Positions 8,478 through 17,538 of a DNA stretch of 64,000 nt are shown piece by piece. The position numbers were made by a program, and so were the translations under genes. The stretch's first letter is position 1, and the number at the start of each line of letters is the position of its first letter. The notes beneath the pieces were generated by a model. The model did no database searches. It saw only the letters and a program-made list of their open reading frames with translations, and had not been told where the DNA came from. Origin of the DNA: Bacteroides sp. OF04-15BH (GTDB lineage: Bacteria > Bacteroidota > Bacteroidia > Bacteroidales > Bacteroidaceae); assembly GCF_003477995.1 (NCBI RefSeq), contig NZ_QUEM01000013.1:31297-95296 (forward strand), in the 5' to 3' direction.

Positions 8478-8995
8478 CGCTTCATTTTGGCATAAAGGGT
8501 TTGCCGCGTAATGCCGAGCAGCTCCGCAGCTTTACTGATATTTCCATGACACTTGTCCAGAACCTTGTGCACATGCTCCAGCTCCACCTGTTCCAATGGA
8601 ACCACCTCCCGACTGTTGTCAATGGCATCCTTCAGCACACGCACCAGTTCTTCATTGTCCCACGGCTTTGTCACAAAATCCACAGCCCCGGTTTTCAGTC
8701 CGCGCACCGCCAGTTTCACATCGGCATAAGCTGTAACCAGCACCACAGGGATATCGGGATGTTGGCGGTGAATCATCCGGAGCCAGAGTAGTCCGTCCTG
8801 CCCCGAATTCACGCCAAGCGTAAAATTCATATCCAGAAGAATCACATCTATTGTTTCCTGATTCAGCGTCACCATAATGCTGTCGGGTTTGGACAATGTG
8901 ATAATCCGCTCAAAGACACCGTCGAGACAGATTTTCGCGGCGGTCAGAATCGCCGGATTGTCATCCACAACCAGAATTGTTCCGTAATTTGCCAT
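8474..8995 (-). CDS. Response regulator, receiver plus Fis-type HTH, no AAA+ domain
   Basis: A 173-residue protein. The receiver (about 5-122) has D11/D12 and phospho-acceptor D55 (ILLDMN), a TAYAD switch and the KPW lysine. A short linker leads to a Fis-family helix-turn-helix (GNISKAAELLGITRQTLYAK). The receiver resembles that of the sigma54 regulator at 2641, but the ATPase domain is absent, as in ActR/RegA-type regulators. It therefore should act on ordinary sigma-ABfr promoters. Its probable sites are the paired 17-nt palindromes at 9123-9162 and 14789-14828. Confidence 0.92.
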   Translation of the reverse strand: MANYGTILVVDDNPAILTAAKICLDGVFERIITLSKPDSIMVTLNQETIDVILLDMNFTLGVNSGQDGLLWLRMIHRQHPDIPVVLVTAYADVKLAVRGLKTGAVDFVTKPWDNEELVRVLKDAIDNSREVVPLEQVELEHVHKVLDKCHGNISKAAELLGITRQTLYAKMKR

Positions 8996-9055
8996 ATATA
9001 TAATGAATCGTATAAATTATTGTTTTCCTATCGCGTGCTGTTTCTTAACACAGTT

Positions 9056-9063
9056 CAAAGATA
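9056..9063 (-). promoter_or_regulatory. -7 element of the regulator-kinase pair (minus strand)
   Basis: The complement reads TATCTTTG, matching TAnnTTTG, 61 bp upstream of the start at 8995. The palindrome pair at 9123-9162 lies behind it as well as behind the divergent promoter, so autoregulation is possible. Confidence 0.55.
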
Positions 9064-9122
9064 ACAAATTCCGGAATAGCCCCCACCCTGCCATCGTCAT
9101 TTTAATCGGGCCGGCAACAGTT

Positions 9123-9162
9123 TGTATGATTATCATACAGCAAAGTGTATGATAATCATACA
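9123..9162. promoter_or_regulatory. Paired 17-nt palindromic operators
   Basis: TGTATGAT-T-ATCATACA at 9123-9139 and TGTATGAT-A-ATCATACA at 9146-9162, both perfect, with centres 23 bp apart. The second centre (9154) is 58 bp ahead of the -7 element at 9212. The same pair with the same two distances recurs at 14789-14828, so this is a specific regulator site and not chance. The likely binder is the response regulator encoded at 8474-8995. Confidence 0.85.
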
Positions 9163-9211
9163 AACCGCCGTTACGCCCTTCCGAAAGCATGGCCAGCCCA
9201 AATTCTCCCCC

Positions 9212-9219
9212 TACTTTTG
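9212..9219 (+). promoter_or_regulatory. -7 element (TACTTTTG) for the outer-membrane barrel gene
   Basis: Matches TAnnTTTG and lies 18 bp ahead of the chosen start at 9238. No TTTG is found about 20 bp upstream, as expected for an activator-dependent promoter served by the operators at 9123-9162. Confidence 0.65.
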
Positions 9220-9237
9220 TGCAAACCTCAAACAAAA

Positions 9238-12126
9238 ATGACGATGAAAAAACAAACTATTCTATTTCTGATGCTCGCGATAATGTTCGGAGCAACCTCA
9301 GCCCAAGGCCAGAGAACCCGTTCCATTTCCGGACTGGTGAAGAATCTTTTTACAAACGAAAATATAAACAATGTCAGGGTATATCTGCTCCAAAAGGACA
9401 GTACTGCAATAGACTCCATGAATACCGGTTCTGGATATTTCCGGATGCCATGGGAGAAACCGGGGGAATACTTGCTCCGTTTTGAGCACGAAGATTTTGA
9501 AACGGCTTACCACCCCATAACCGTCAAATTCTACCGGAGAGCACCGAACACCGACCTGGGATTCTTTTACATGCGCAAAAAATATGAACTGAAAGAACAG
9601 GTCATGGATGAGATTGTGGTCAAGGCCACCAAAGTGAAGTTCTACATGAACGGAGACACCGTGGTGTATGACGCGTCTGCTTTCCGGCTGGCCGAGGGTT
9701 CCATGCTGGACAAGCTCATCGAGAAACTGCCGGGCGTGGAAATCAAGGACGACGGACGCATCTTTGCCAAAGGCAAGTTCGTGACCAGCCTGCTCCTGAA
9801 CGGCGAAGCGTTTTTCGGCAACAACAGCAAGGTGCTTCTGGAAAACCTGCCGGCCATGACCGTGGACAAGGTTAAAGTGTATAATAAAAAAGACAAATTC
9901 AACGAAGCGATGCAGCTCAAGGCCGATGAAGGCAACCTGGTGATGGACGTACGCCTCAAAAAGGAATATTCCACCGGGTATGTCGGTAACATGGAAGGAG
10001 GATATGGAACAGACAATCGCTACATGGGACGTCTCTTCGCCTCACGCTTCACACCTTTCTCAAGGATCTCGGTTCTCGCCAACGTGAACAACCTGAATGA
10101 TGAGCGCACACCGGGTGCCAACAGCAACTGGACTCCGGGAAACAACACCAACGGGCTTCAGGAGCGACAAATCGCGGGCATCAACCATTTTCTTACGGAC
10201 AACAAGATATACAAGTCGAGCACGAATGTGCAGGTTACCCATCTCCATGCGGACAACCGGCAGAGAACAAGCGGTGAGAACTTCCTGTCAGAAGGAAACA
10301 CTTTCAAGGAAAGCTCTTCCAATAGCCGGAATGACTCCTGGCAGATGAATGCCAGTCATGCGCTGGAAATAAACCGGTTGCAGGAAAAGGGAAAGCTTCA
10401 GCTGACAACCAATACGTCTTTCTCTTACAACAAGAACAAAACGAACGGGACATCCACGGGAGCGAATTTCAGTGTCAATCCGGAGAATCTGGGAAATGTG
10501 ATGGACAGTCTGTTCCTGGAAGGAAACAACTTCGATTTCTATAAATATCTGCTGATGAGGGGGTACGCTGATTACATTTATAAGGGTGACCACATGAACG
10601 CCAAATTCAACGGAGTCTTTTCCAAACAGATTGCCCACACCTACGACTTTCTGAGAATATTTCTGGACGCTTCCTGGAACAAGGCCGATTATGATATCTT
10701 CCAAAGAATTTATTACAACTATCCGAACAACCAGATCGCAACGACTGATTACCGGAACATGTACCGGGATACGCCGCAAAAGTCCTACAATTACTCCGCA
10801 CGGGCGGAATACCGCTTCTACCTGCCCACACGGACCCAGTCGCTCGACCTGACTCCTTACTACCAGTACGGACAGAGCTTCAACTCCGGTAGCGAACGTA
10901 TTTATCAGCTGGGAGAATATGGCGCATGGGGATTCCCAAACGGGCACGACATAGGCATCATTCCTTCTACAGAGGACTCTCTGTATCAGGTGCTGGACGT
11001 TCAGAACAGCTACAATCAGGGACGGCATGACTTCAAGCACAAGCCGGGCGTGCGTCTGGCCTGGGACAACTTCAATACAGAGAAGAAGCACAAATGGTCC
11101 GTATACATCGAGCCTCCCATGCGCATCGAGCATTATGCCATGGATTACCAAAGAAACAAGCTGGATACAACCATCACCCGGAATGTCGTTTTCTTTGAGC
11201 CGTATGTCAAGCTGACTCACAAGACCAAGGACAAGCACGATGATCTCTCTCTGACCTATCTATGCAACTCCTATGCTCCGGACCTGAGCAGTCTGGTCAG
11301 CGTCGTGGATGACAAGGATCCGATGAACACCATCTACGGCAATCCGGATCTGAAGAACACGACCAATCATTCTTTGGCCCTGACTTATTCCAACTTTCTG
11401 AAAGGACAGCGCACGGTCTCTGCCAACATGAGCTATAACTACAGCAAGAATGCCGTGATCATGGGATACAGCTACGACCGGAATACGACCAAGAAGATAT
11501 CCCGCCCGGAAAACATATCCGGACGCTGGAACACGCAAATGAGTGTGGGCTTCTCCAGCCCGGTGGACAAGCAGAAAAAGATCACCCTGTATACCAATAC
11601 CAACGCCATTTATGTGAACAGTGTGGATCTCTTCGGCGAAGACCAGACCTACCGCGTGATGAAGTACAAGGTGAAATCACTCTACCTGACAGAGAACCTG
11701 AGAGCGGAAATGCGCTACGACAAATGGTCCGTGGGACTGAAAGGAGTGGCGACCTGGACACACAGTAATTCGGAAAGAAAAGACTTTGAAACCATCAATG
11801 CCGTGGACTTCAACTATGGAATGACCGGAAGAGTGGAGCTTCCTTGGGGTATGGAAGTCAATACCGACCTGACTATGTTCAGCCGCAGAGGATATACCTC
11901 GGCAGATATGAATACCAACGAGCTGGTGTGGAACATGCGTATCGCCAAAAAGATGATGGACGGTAACCTGTCTGTGATGCTGGACGGATTCGACTTGTTG
12001 GGACAGCTCTCCAGTGTACGGAACGTAATCACCGCGGAAGGCCGGACAGAGACCTGGAACAACGTCATCCCCCGCTATGCCCTGCTGCATGTGGTATACC
12101 GGTTTAATGTAAACAAGAAAAAGTAA
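9238..12126 (+). CDS. Outer-membrane beta-barrel protein with carboxypeptidase-regulatory-like N-domain
   Basis: A 962-residue protein from the start at 9238; the alternative at 9244 fits as well. The frame is open to 9145, but that would include the operators and promoter. A signal peptide (MKKQTILFLMLAIMFGATSAQG) is followed by a CarboxypepD_reg-like beta-sandwich (about 28-115), then a plug-like region with DKLIEKLPGVEI, then a long barrel rich in alternating aromatic strands. This resembles the OMP_b-brl_3 group related to TonB-dependent receptors, but no TonB box is evident. It is predicted to be co-regulated with the efflux operon at 14913, so it may be the outer-membrane partner or the thing protected by that system. 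Confidence 0.85.
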   Translation: MTMKKQTILFLMLAIMFGATSAQGQRTRSISGLVKNLFTNENINNVRVYLLQKDSTAIDSMNTGSGYFRMPWEKPGEYLLRFEHEDFETAYHPITVKFYRRAPNTDLGFFYMRKKYELKEQVMDEIVVKATKVKFYMNGDTVVYDASAFRLAEGSMLDKLIEKLPGVEIKDDGRIFAKGKFVTSLLLNGEAFFGNNSKVLLENLPAMTVDKVKVYNKKDKFNEAMQLKADEGNLVMDVRLKKEYSTGYVGNMEGGYGTDNRYMGRLFASRFTPFSRISVLANVNNLNDERTPGANSNWTPGNNTNGLQERQIAGINHFLTDNKIYKSSTNVQVTHLHADNRQRTSGENFLSEGNTFKESSSNSRNDSWQMNASHALEINRLQEKGKLQLTTNTSFSYNKNKTNGTSTGANFSVNPENLGNVMDSLFLEGNNFDFYKYLLMRGYADYIYKGDHMNAKFNGVFSKQIAHTYDFLRIFLDASWNKADYDIFQRIYYNYPNNQIATTDYRNMYRDTPQKSYNYSARAEYRFYLPTRTQSLDLTPYYQYGQSFNSGSERIYQLGEYGAWGFPNGHDIGIIPSTEDSLYQVLDVQNSYNQGRHDFKHKPGVRLAWDNFNTEKKHKWSVYIEPPMRIEHYAMDYQRNKLDTTITRNVVFFEPYVKLTHKTKDKHDDLSLTYLCNSYAPDLSSLVSVVDDKDPMNTIYGNPDLKNTTNHSLALTYSNFLKGQRTVSANMSYNYSKNAVIMGYSYDRNTTKKISRPENISGRWNTQMSVGFSSPVDKQKKITLYTNTNAIYVNSVDLFGEDQTYRVMKYKVKSLYLTENLRAEMRYDKWSVGLKGVATWTHSNSERKDFETINAVDFNYGMTGRVELPWGMEVNTDLTMFSRRGYTSADMNTNELVWNMRIAKKMMDGNLSVMLDGFDLLGQLSSVRNVITAEGRTETWNNVIPRYALLHVVYRFNVNKKK

Positions 12127-12197
12127 TAAAAAGAAGTATCAACCAAAATATTCATATAATAGCAACAAATTAAATAATAAATATTATATAAATAACA

Positions 12198-12330
12198 TTG
12201 ACTGTATTCTGAAAAAGCATAACTTTGCATCATTATTATCGGTGAATGCTATTAAGATTGAACCCAGTAGCTATGGAAATCCCATACTACTGGGGCTTTC
12301 TGATAAATTTGGAATGTTATAAACGCCCCA
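12198..12330 (+). promoter_or_regulatory. Promoter and structured leader ahead of the first FtsX-like gene
   Basis: TTG (12198-12200), a 19-bp spacer and TAACTTTG (12220-12227) form a good Bacteroidales promoter. The start codon is about 160 nt further on. The leader holds a strong hairpin, CCCAGTAG (12263-12270) with CTACTGGG (12287-12294), strengthened by an inner TATGG/CCATA pairing. TGGGGC (12291-12296) can alternatively pair with GCCCCA (12325-12330), which would break the first hairpin. This could be an attenuator or a small RNA; no known family is recognised. Confidence 0.5.
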
Positions 12331-12395
12331 AATGCCCGATAAGCAAACAAAAGACAATATGAATAATTCAATATAAAAAGTAGAATTAATATTCC

Positions 12396-14753
12396 ATGTC
12401 CATGAAATATTTGCTTTATTTCTTCCGTAGATACAAGCTGGCCAGCCTGCTTAACCTTTTAGGATTAAGTATAGCTATTGCCCTATTCTACCTGTTTCAG
12501 ACACAAACAGAATACAACCGCAATTACAATACCAGCCTGAAAGATTATCAGCGAACCTATCGGGTAGAAACCTCCTCATTTACCTCACAGCCTTATGACT
12601 GGAATATCGTGTTTCCGATAGAGATTGTTTCATACTGGCAGAACCTGCCTCATATAGAACAGATCAGCAGTCTGTGCGCCTTGACGGAACAAGTAGAAAC
12701 GGAATACAAGGGCATGTCCTACCAACTCAGTTATCTGGATCTGGGTTCGAATGCCATTGGTTTTTGGGGAATCAGGATGCAGTCCGATGCAAACAGTGCA
12801 CAAACAGACCTACCAGAATATATCCTCAGCGAAAAAACAGCCCGAAGGATATTCGGAGCAGAGAATCCCATTGGAAAAACCTTGTTTATTACAGAAGAAA
12901 ACCGTAAACGTCCGGTAACCATTCAGGGCATTTATCAGGACTTTCCGGACAACAGCTCCATAAAAAACGGACTTATCCGTCGCAGGGAGCATTTTCACTT
13001 AGGAAACTGGAGCAATTGGAACTATGCAATTTTTGTACGTCTGGACGATCCTAAAAACAAAATATCCGTAGAAAAAGCCCTGACAGAAAGCTTCTTTCAG
13101 TCTTCTAAAAAAGACTCTTTCCGGTTGCTTCCTGTCCAGCAAGCAAACTTCAGCAAACTTACTCAGGCAAACGGAAGCAGGTATCGCCCTTCAGGCCACA
13201 TGATGTCCATCATTTCCATTCTCGCCCTGTTTGTCGGCCTGTTTAACTTTACGAACTTCTCTCTGGCGCAGGCACCGCTGCGTATGCGCAGCATGATCAC
13301 CCGCAAAGTGATGGGAGCCTCCACGGCCAGCCTGCGCCGGGAAATGGTACTGGAGAATATCTTCCTGACGGCAGTAGCCTTAGCCGGTGCAGCCTTTCTG
13401 ATTCTGATCTTTCAGAAAAGTCCGGAATGCATGAATCTGGTTTCAGGTGACATCAGTTTTCAAAATCACGGGCAACTGACAGGCATTACCTTGCTCACCA
13501 CATTAGGAATTGGAATCCTGTCGGCTCTGTTTTCTGCCTGGTATGCCACCTCCATTCCATCGGCCCTTGTGCTTAAAGGTTCATTCGGACAGTCACCACG
13601 CGGAAAGAAACTGCGCTGGATCATACTTACCGGCCAGTTTGTTGTGGCCTTTGCCATGACTCTGTATGCACTGGTCATGACCGGACAGACACATTATATT
13701 TTCAATGCCGACTATGGCTTCAATAAGGATAAAGTGCTCTATGCCCAAATCCCGGATGCGGCCATAAACAAGAAAGATTATCTGAAACAGGAAATTACCC
13801 GACTTCCCTTTGTAAAAAGCAGCAGTTTCGCTGCAGATATATTGGGAAACGCCGACCGGTATATGTACTGGGGACGTGGAAGCGGAAACCATCGCATATC
13901 TTTCCAAGCCCTGTGTGTGGACGCAGACTTCCTGAAAACCATGGATATTAAGATCGCAAAAGGACGAGATTTCAATCCACAGGACAGTAAAGGTGCCTAT
14001 ATCCTGAACCAAACCATGAGCCGGAAATTTCCCTGGCTTTCACTGAACCAACCAATAAATAAAAATATCAAGGATTGGAACACCCCGGAAGGGCATTATC
14101 CGGTGGTGGGCATCTGCGAAAACTATAAACTCACCTCCATGCGCTATGACAGCCATACGATTCCTGCCGCGTTTGTCATCATGGGGCCGGATATGGCCGA
14201 ATGGGGCGACCGCAATAAAAAGATCTTTGTACGCATCGCCCAAGGATACGACAAGCTGGAGGCCAAGAAGCAGTTGGAACAACTGATCAAACAGTTGGAT
14301 ACGGAAGAGAGTTGCGAATTCCGATTCCTGGACGAAGATCTGCAGATTACTTACGAAGAAGAATTCCTGTTCATTGCCCAAGTAAGATTCTTCGCCTTCA
14401 TCTGTATCTTCATCACGCTCATCGGAGTATTCTGCCTCACCTTATTTGAAACGGAATACCGGAGAAAGGAAATAGCCATCCGCAAAATTATGGGCAGCAC
14501 GGTGCATGAAATACTTCTGCTCTTTGCCGGACGCTATCTGATTCCTCTGCTTGCAGCCTTTGTGCTTGCCGCTCCGATCGGCTACTTGATCAGCACAAAA
14601 TGGTTGCAGAATTTTGCCGAGCATACCCCGATATACTGGTGGTTCTTCCCATTGGCCTTTTTGATGGTCAGCACTGTGGTACTCCTGACCGTTGTCTTGC
14701 AGAGCGGACGTGTGGCCACAGAAAATCCGGTAAACAGTATCAAAACAGAATAA
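12396..14753 (+). CDS. FtsX/MacB-type ABC transporter permease
   Basis: A 785-residue membrane protein with the duplicated permease layout: a helix at about 14-32, a MacB-like periplasmic domain to about 270, three helices (about 272-380), a further helix at about 410-430, a second periplasmic domain, and three final helices (about 665-775). Motifs around MRSMITRKVMGAS and RRKEIAIRKIMGST are the cytoplasmic coupling loops of FtsX permeases. No ATPase gene adjoins it; it may share the ATPase at 17539. It is a close paralogue of the permease at 18257-20602, near-identical over the last 150 residues. It has its own promoter at 12198-12227. Confidence 0.88.
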   Translation: MSMKYLLYFFRRYKLASLLNLLGLSIAIALFYLFQTQTEYNRNYNTSLKDYQRTYRVETSSFTSQPYDWNIVFPIEIVSYWQNLPHIEQISSLCALTEQVETEYKGMSYQLSYLDLGSNAIGFWGIRMQSDANSAQTDLPEYILSEKTARRIFGAENPIGKTLFITEENRKRPVTIQGIYQDFPDNSSIKNGLIRRREHFHLGNWSNWNYAIFVRLDDPKNKISVEKALTESFFQSSKKDSFRLLPVQQANFSKLTQANGSRYRPSGHMMSIISILALFVGLFNFTNFSLAQAPLRMRSMITRKVMGASTASLRREMVLENIFLTAVALAGAAFLILIFQKSPECMNLVSGDISFQNHGQLTGITLLTTLGIGILSALFSAWYATSIPSALVLKGSFGQSPRGKKLRWIILTGQFVVAFAMTLYALVMTGQTHYIFNADYGFNKDKVLYAQIPDAAINKKDYLKQEITRLPFVKSSSFAADILGNADRYMYWGRGSGNHRISFQALCVDADFLKTMDIKIAKGRDFNPQDSKGAYILNQTMSRKFPWLSLNQPINKNIKDWNTPEGHYPVVGICENYKLTSMRYDSHTIPAAFVIMGPDMAEWGDRNKKIFVRIAQGYDKLEAKKQLEQLIKQLDTEESCEFRFLDEDLQITYEEEFLFIAQVRFFAFICIFITLIGVFCLTLFETEYRRKEIAIRKIMGSTVHEILLLFAGRYLIPLLAAFVLAAPIGYLISTKWLQNFAEHTPIYWWFFPLAFLMVSTVVLLTVVLQSGRVATENPVNSIKTE

Positions 14754-14788
14754 GTCCAATACATTTTCAAACCTTGGCAGCACCACAT

Positions 14789-14828
14789 TGTATGATTATT
14801 ATACGACCGACTGTATGATTATCATACA
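14789..14828. promoter_or_regulatory. Second copy of the paired palindromic operators
   Basis: An imperfect site TGTATGATTATTATACG at 14789-14805 and a perfect site TGTATGATTATCATACA at 14812-14828, centres 23 bp apart. The proximal centre (14820) is 58 bp ahead of the -7 element at 14878, exactly as at 9123-9162. The distal site being the degenerate one suggests that it is bound cooperatively. Confidence 0.85.
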
Positions 14829-14877
14829 ATGTGGTGCTGTGTTCTTCCTATTTCTTGTCCGCTGCCGGTCGGAGCCG

Positions 14878-14885
14878 TATCTTTG
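14878..14885 (+). promoter_or_regulatory. -7 element (TATCTTTG) of the TolC-HlyD-ABC-FtsX operon
   Basis: Matches TAnnTTTG and lies 27 bp ahead of the ATG at 14913. No -33 TTTG is visible, consistent with dependence on the upstream operators. Confidence 0.68.
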
Positions 14886-14912
14886 AACTGAAAACTTAAA
14901 ACAAGAAACACC

Positions 14913-16253
14913 ATGTCTAAACGAAACCTTATCGGATTCATCTGGCTTCTGCTGACCGGAAACATCCAGGCACAGGAAACTTCCGGCACAGTCTGGAGCA
15001 TAGAACAGTGCATGGATTACGCTGTGGAGCATAACCATCAGGTACGGCAACAAGTCTATAATCTGAATGACTACCAATCGCAACGCACCCGTTCTATCGG
15101 CTCTTTCCTGCCCTATGTAAGCAGTTATATCAATGTGCAAAACAATTTCGGACGTGCCATCGACCCACAGACCAATACATACACCGATGTCAGCACCTTC
15201 TCCAACGGATACAGTCTTTCCGCTTCCCTCTCCATTTTTGAAGGATTCCGCCGTCTGCACCAGCTCCGTATGGCCAAAGCCCAGATCCTTTCCGGCAAAC
15301 AGGCTCTTCAGATGCAAAAAGAGAATGTGGCACTGAATGTGCTGAAAGCCTATCTGGATGCCATTTACTATCAGGAAACACTCCGCATTGCCCGTCGGAA
15401 ACTGGAACAGAGCAAGGCTCTGCTTCATCAGACCCAGGTGATGATGGAGGTAGGACGGAAAGGAGAAGCGGAATGGAAACAGATGCAGGCCAGTCTGGCC
15501 GCCGACGAATTTGAAACAACGCATCAGCAAAACCTGCTCGACCAGGCTTTGCTGACTCTGAAAAGAGAAATGAATTATCCCACCGGCGACCCGCTGATTC
15601 TTGTTTCCTCTGCCGACTGGCACTGTGAAGCCCGCTCCGCATCTACCGACTCCATATACCAATATGCCCGAAACACACAGCCTAAAATCCTTCAGGCCCA
15701 GACCGCACTGAAGATGGCCGAATACAATCTGAAAACAGCCAAGGCAGACCTTTACCCTTCGCTGTCGTTGAATGCCGGCGTATCTTCCTCATTCTTCAAG
15801 AACATGAATGATAAAAACGCCAGAGCCTTTCAGGAACAGATGCGGAACAATGCCGGTCAATATCTCTCGGCCACACTTTCCATTCCTCTGTTTAACCGGA
15901 CAAACACTCTGTCTTCCATTCGGGAAAGACGGAACAGACTGGAGCAGGCCAAGGAAAATCTGGAATACGAGCAGCAGGAACTGCAACGGCTGATTACGGA
16001 AATTGTGGCCGACTGGGAGAACGCATATCAGGAAATCAAGAAGATGGAACAGAAAGTAGAGGCCGACAGCATTTCCGCAGAAATCACCATCCGTAAATGG
16101 GAAGAAGGATTAGCCTCTCCCATCGATGTCCAGACCGTTACGGTCGCCCTTCTTCAGAGTCAGGCACAGCAGTTGCAATGTCGCCTGAACCTATACTATA
16201 ACACCCGATTGTTGAACTATTATCAAGGAAACGCCTTATGGACCGAAAAATAA
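14913..16253 (+). CDS. TolC-family outer-membrane efflux protein
   Basis: A 446-residue protein with a signal peptide (MSKRNLIGFIWLLLTGNIQA) followed by the TolC pattern of two repeated helical coiled-coil halves, e.g. LNVLKAYLDAIYYQETL near residue 145 and the paired segment after residue 330. It provides the outer-membrane duct for the adaptor and ABC permease encoded directly downstream. Its last 16 nt overlap the start of the HlyD gene in a different frame, so the two are translationally coupled. It is the first gene of a five-gene operon behind the palindrome-controlled promoter. Confidence 0.9.
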   Translation: MSKRNLIGFIWLLLTGNIQAQETSGTVWSIEQCMDYAVEHNHQVRQQVYNLNDYQSQRTRSIGSFLPYVSSYINVQNNFGRAIDPQTNTYTDVSTFSNGYSLSASLSIFEGFRRLHQLRMAKAQILSGKQALQMQKENVALNVLKAYLDAIYYQETLRIARRKLEQSKALLHQTQVMMEVGRKGEAEWKQMQASLAADEFETTHQQNLLDQALLTLKREMNYPTGDPLILVSSADWHCEARSASTDSIYQYARNTQPKILQAQTALKMAEYNLKTAKADLYPSLSLNAGVSSSFFKNMNDKNARAFQEQMRNNAGQYLSATLSIPLFNRTNTLSSIRERRNRLEQAKENLEYEQQELQRLITEIVADWENAYQEIKKMEQKVEADSISAEITIRKWEEGLASPIDVQTVTVALLQSQAQQLQCRLNLYYNTRLLNYYQGNALWTEK

Positions 16254-17488
16254 AAAAAACAAATCCTGTTTACCGTTATCTTCTTTATGGCGCCGCTGCC
16301 GTCGCCCTGATTACCGGCCTGATGTGGCTGGTGCTCGGCAGCCAGACACAGGCAGTAAAAGCTTCCAAGAAGCAACAGACCATCAGCAGGGTAACCCGAG
16401 GACTTTTTAAAGACTACGTACGACTCAACGGACAGGTGGTGCCCATTCAGGTGGTGCAGGTATCTCCGGAGGAAGGCGGCATTGTCCGCGAGAAGATCAT
16501 CGAAGAAGGAAGCAAAGTGAAAAAAGGAGACATCATCCTGAAATTGAGCAACAGCAATCTGGATTTGCAGATTCTCAATGCGGAAGCGGAACTGGCCGAA
16601 AAGCAGAATCTGCTTCGGAACACCCAGATCACCATGCAGCAGGATCTGCTGAACAACCGTACGGAACGGATCTCGCTCGACATGGATGTGCGGCGCAAAA
16701 AGAGAAACTATGAACAGAACAAACGGCTGTATCACGAAAAACTGATCAGCCGGGAGGAATATCTGCAAAGTGAGGAGGACTATGAACTGGCACGGAAAAA
16801 ACACGGACTCATCTCGCAAAGACTGAAGCAGGACAGCATTTACCGCTCGGCACAAATGGAACAGATGGAAGAGAATCTGGCCAACATGCGGCAAAACGTG
16901 CTCATGGTGCGCGAACGCCGCGAAAAGCTGAATGTGCGCTCCAGCATTGACGGCGAACTCGGTCTGCTGGATGTGGAACTCGGACAAAGCATCGGAGCCG
17001 GAGAAAAGATCGGCCAGATCAACGATCTGTCGGACTTCAAGGTGGAAGCGCTTCTGGATGAACATTACATTGACCGGGTACGGACGGGACTGACGGCCAC
17101 CTTCATACGCGATGAAAAGACCTACCGTTTACGCATCCGCAAAGTATATCCAGAGGTGCGGGATGGACGGTTCCGCATAGATATGGTCTTTGTCGGCGCA
17201 CATCCGGACAAAATCCGTAGCGGACAGACCTACAACCTGAACCTGGAATTAGGAAAGTCGGAGCAGGCGCTTCTGATTCCCAAAGGAACCTTCTTCCAGA
17301 CCACCGGCGGAAAATGGATCTTTGTTCTGGATAAAAACGGAGAAAAAGCCTATAGGCGCCCTATCCGCATTGGACGCCAGAACCCGCAATACTATGAAGT
17401 GACCGAAGGTCTGGAACCCGGCGAGGAAGTGATCACCAGTGGATATGAGGCATTCAAAAACAATGAAATTGTGCTGCTGACCGAATAA
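16238..17488 (+). CDS. HlyD/MacA-type periplasmic adaptor subunit
   Basis: A 416-residue membrane-fusion protein: a cytoplasmic start, a membrane helix at about 14-33, a lipoyl half (VSPEEGGIVREKIIEEGSKV), a coiled-coil hairpin (about 105-215), the second lipoyl half, then beta-barrel and membrane-proximal domains (GTFFQTTGGKWIFVL). It joins the ATPase/permease of the operon to the TolC protein across the periplasm. The start at 16238 overlaps the preceding gene by 16 nt. It is homologous in layout to the partial adaptor at the left edge. Confidence 0.92.
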   Translation: MDRKIKKTNPVYRYLLYGAAAVALITGLMWLVLGSQTQAVKASKKQQTISRVTRGLFKDYVRLNGQVVPIQVVQVSPEEGGIVREKIIEEGSKVKKGDIILKLSNSNLDLQILNAEAELAEKQNLLRNTQITMQQDLLNNRTERISLDMDVRRKKRNYEQNKRLYHEKLISREEYLQSEEDYELARKKHGLISQRLKQDSIYRSAQMEQMEENLANMRQNVLMVRERREKLNVRSSIDGELGLLDVELGQSIGAGEKIGQINDLSDFKVEALLDEHYIDRVRTGLTATFIRDEKTYRLRIRKVYPEVRDGRFRIDMVFVGAHPDKIRSGQTYNLNLELGKSEQALLIPKGTFFQTTGGKWIFVLDKNGEKAYRRPIRIGRQNPQYYEVTEGLEPGEEVITSGYEAFKNNEIVLLTE

Positions 17489-17538
17489 GAGGAAATATAA
17501 GGAAACATTATAAATTTGTATCATAAAAACGAAACATC

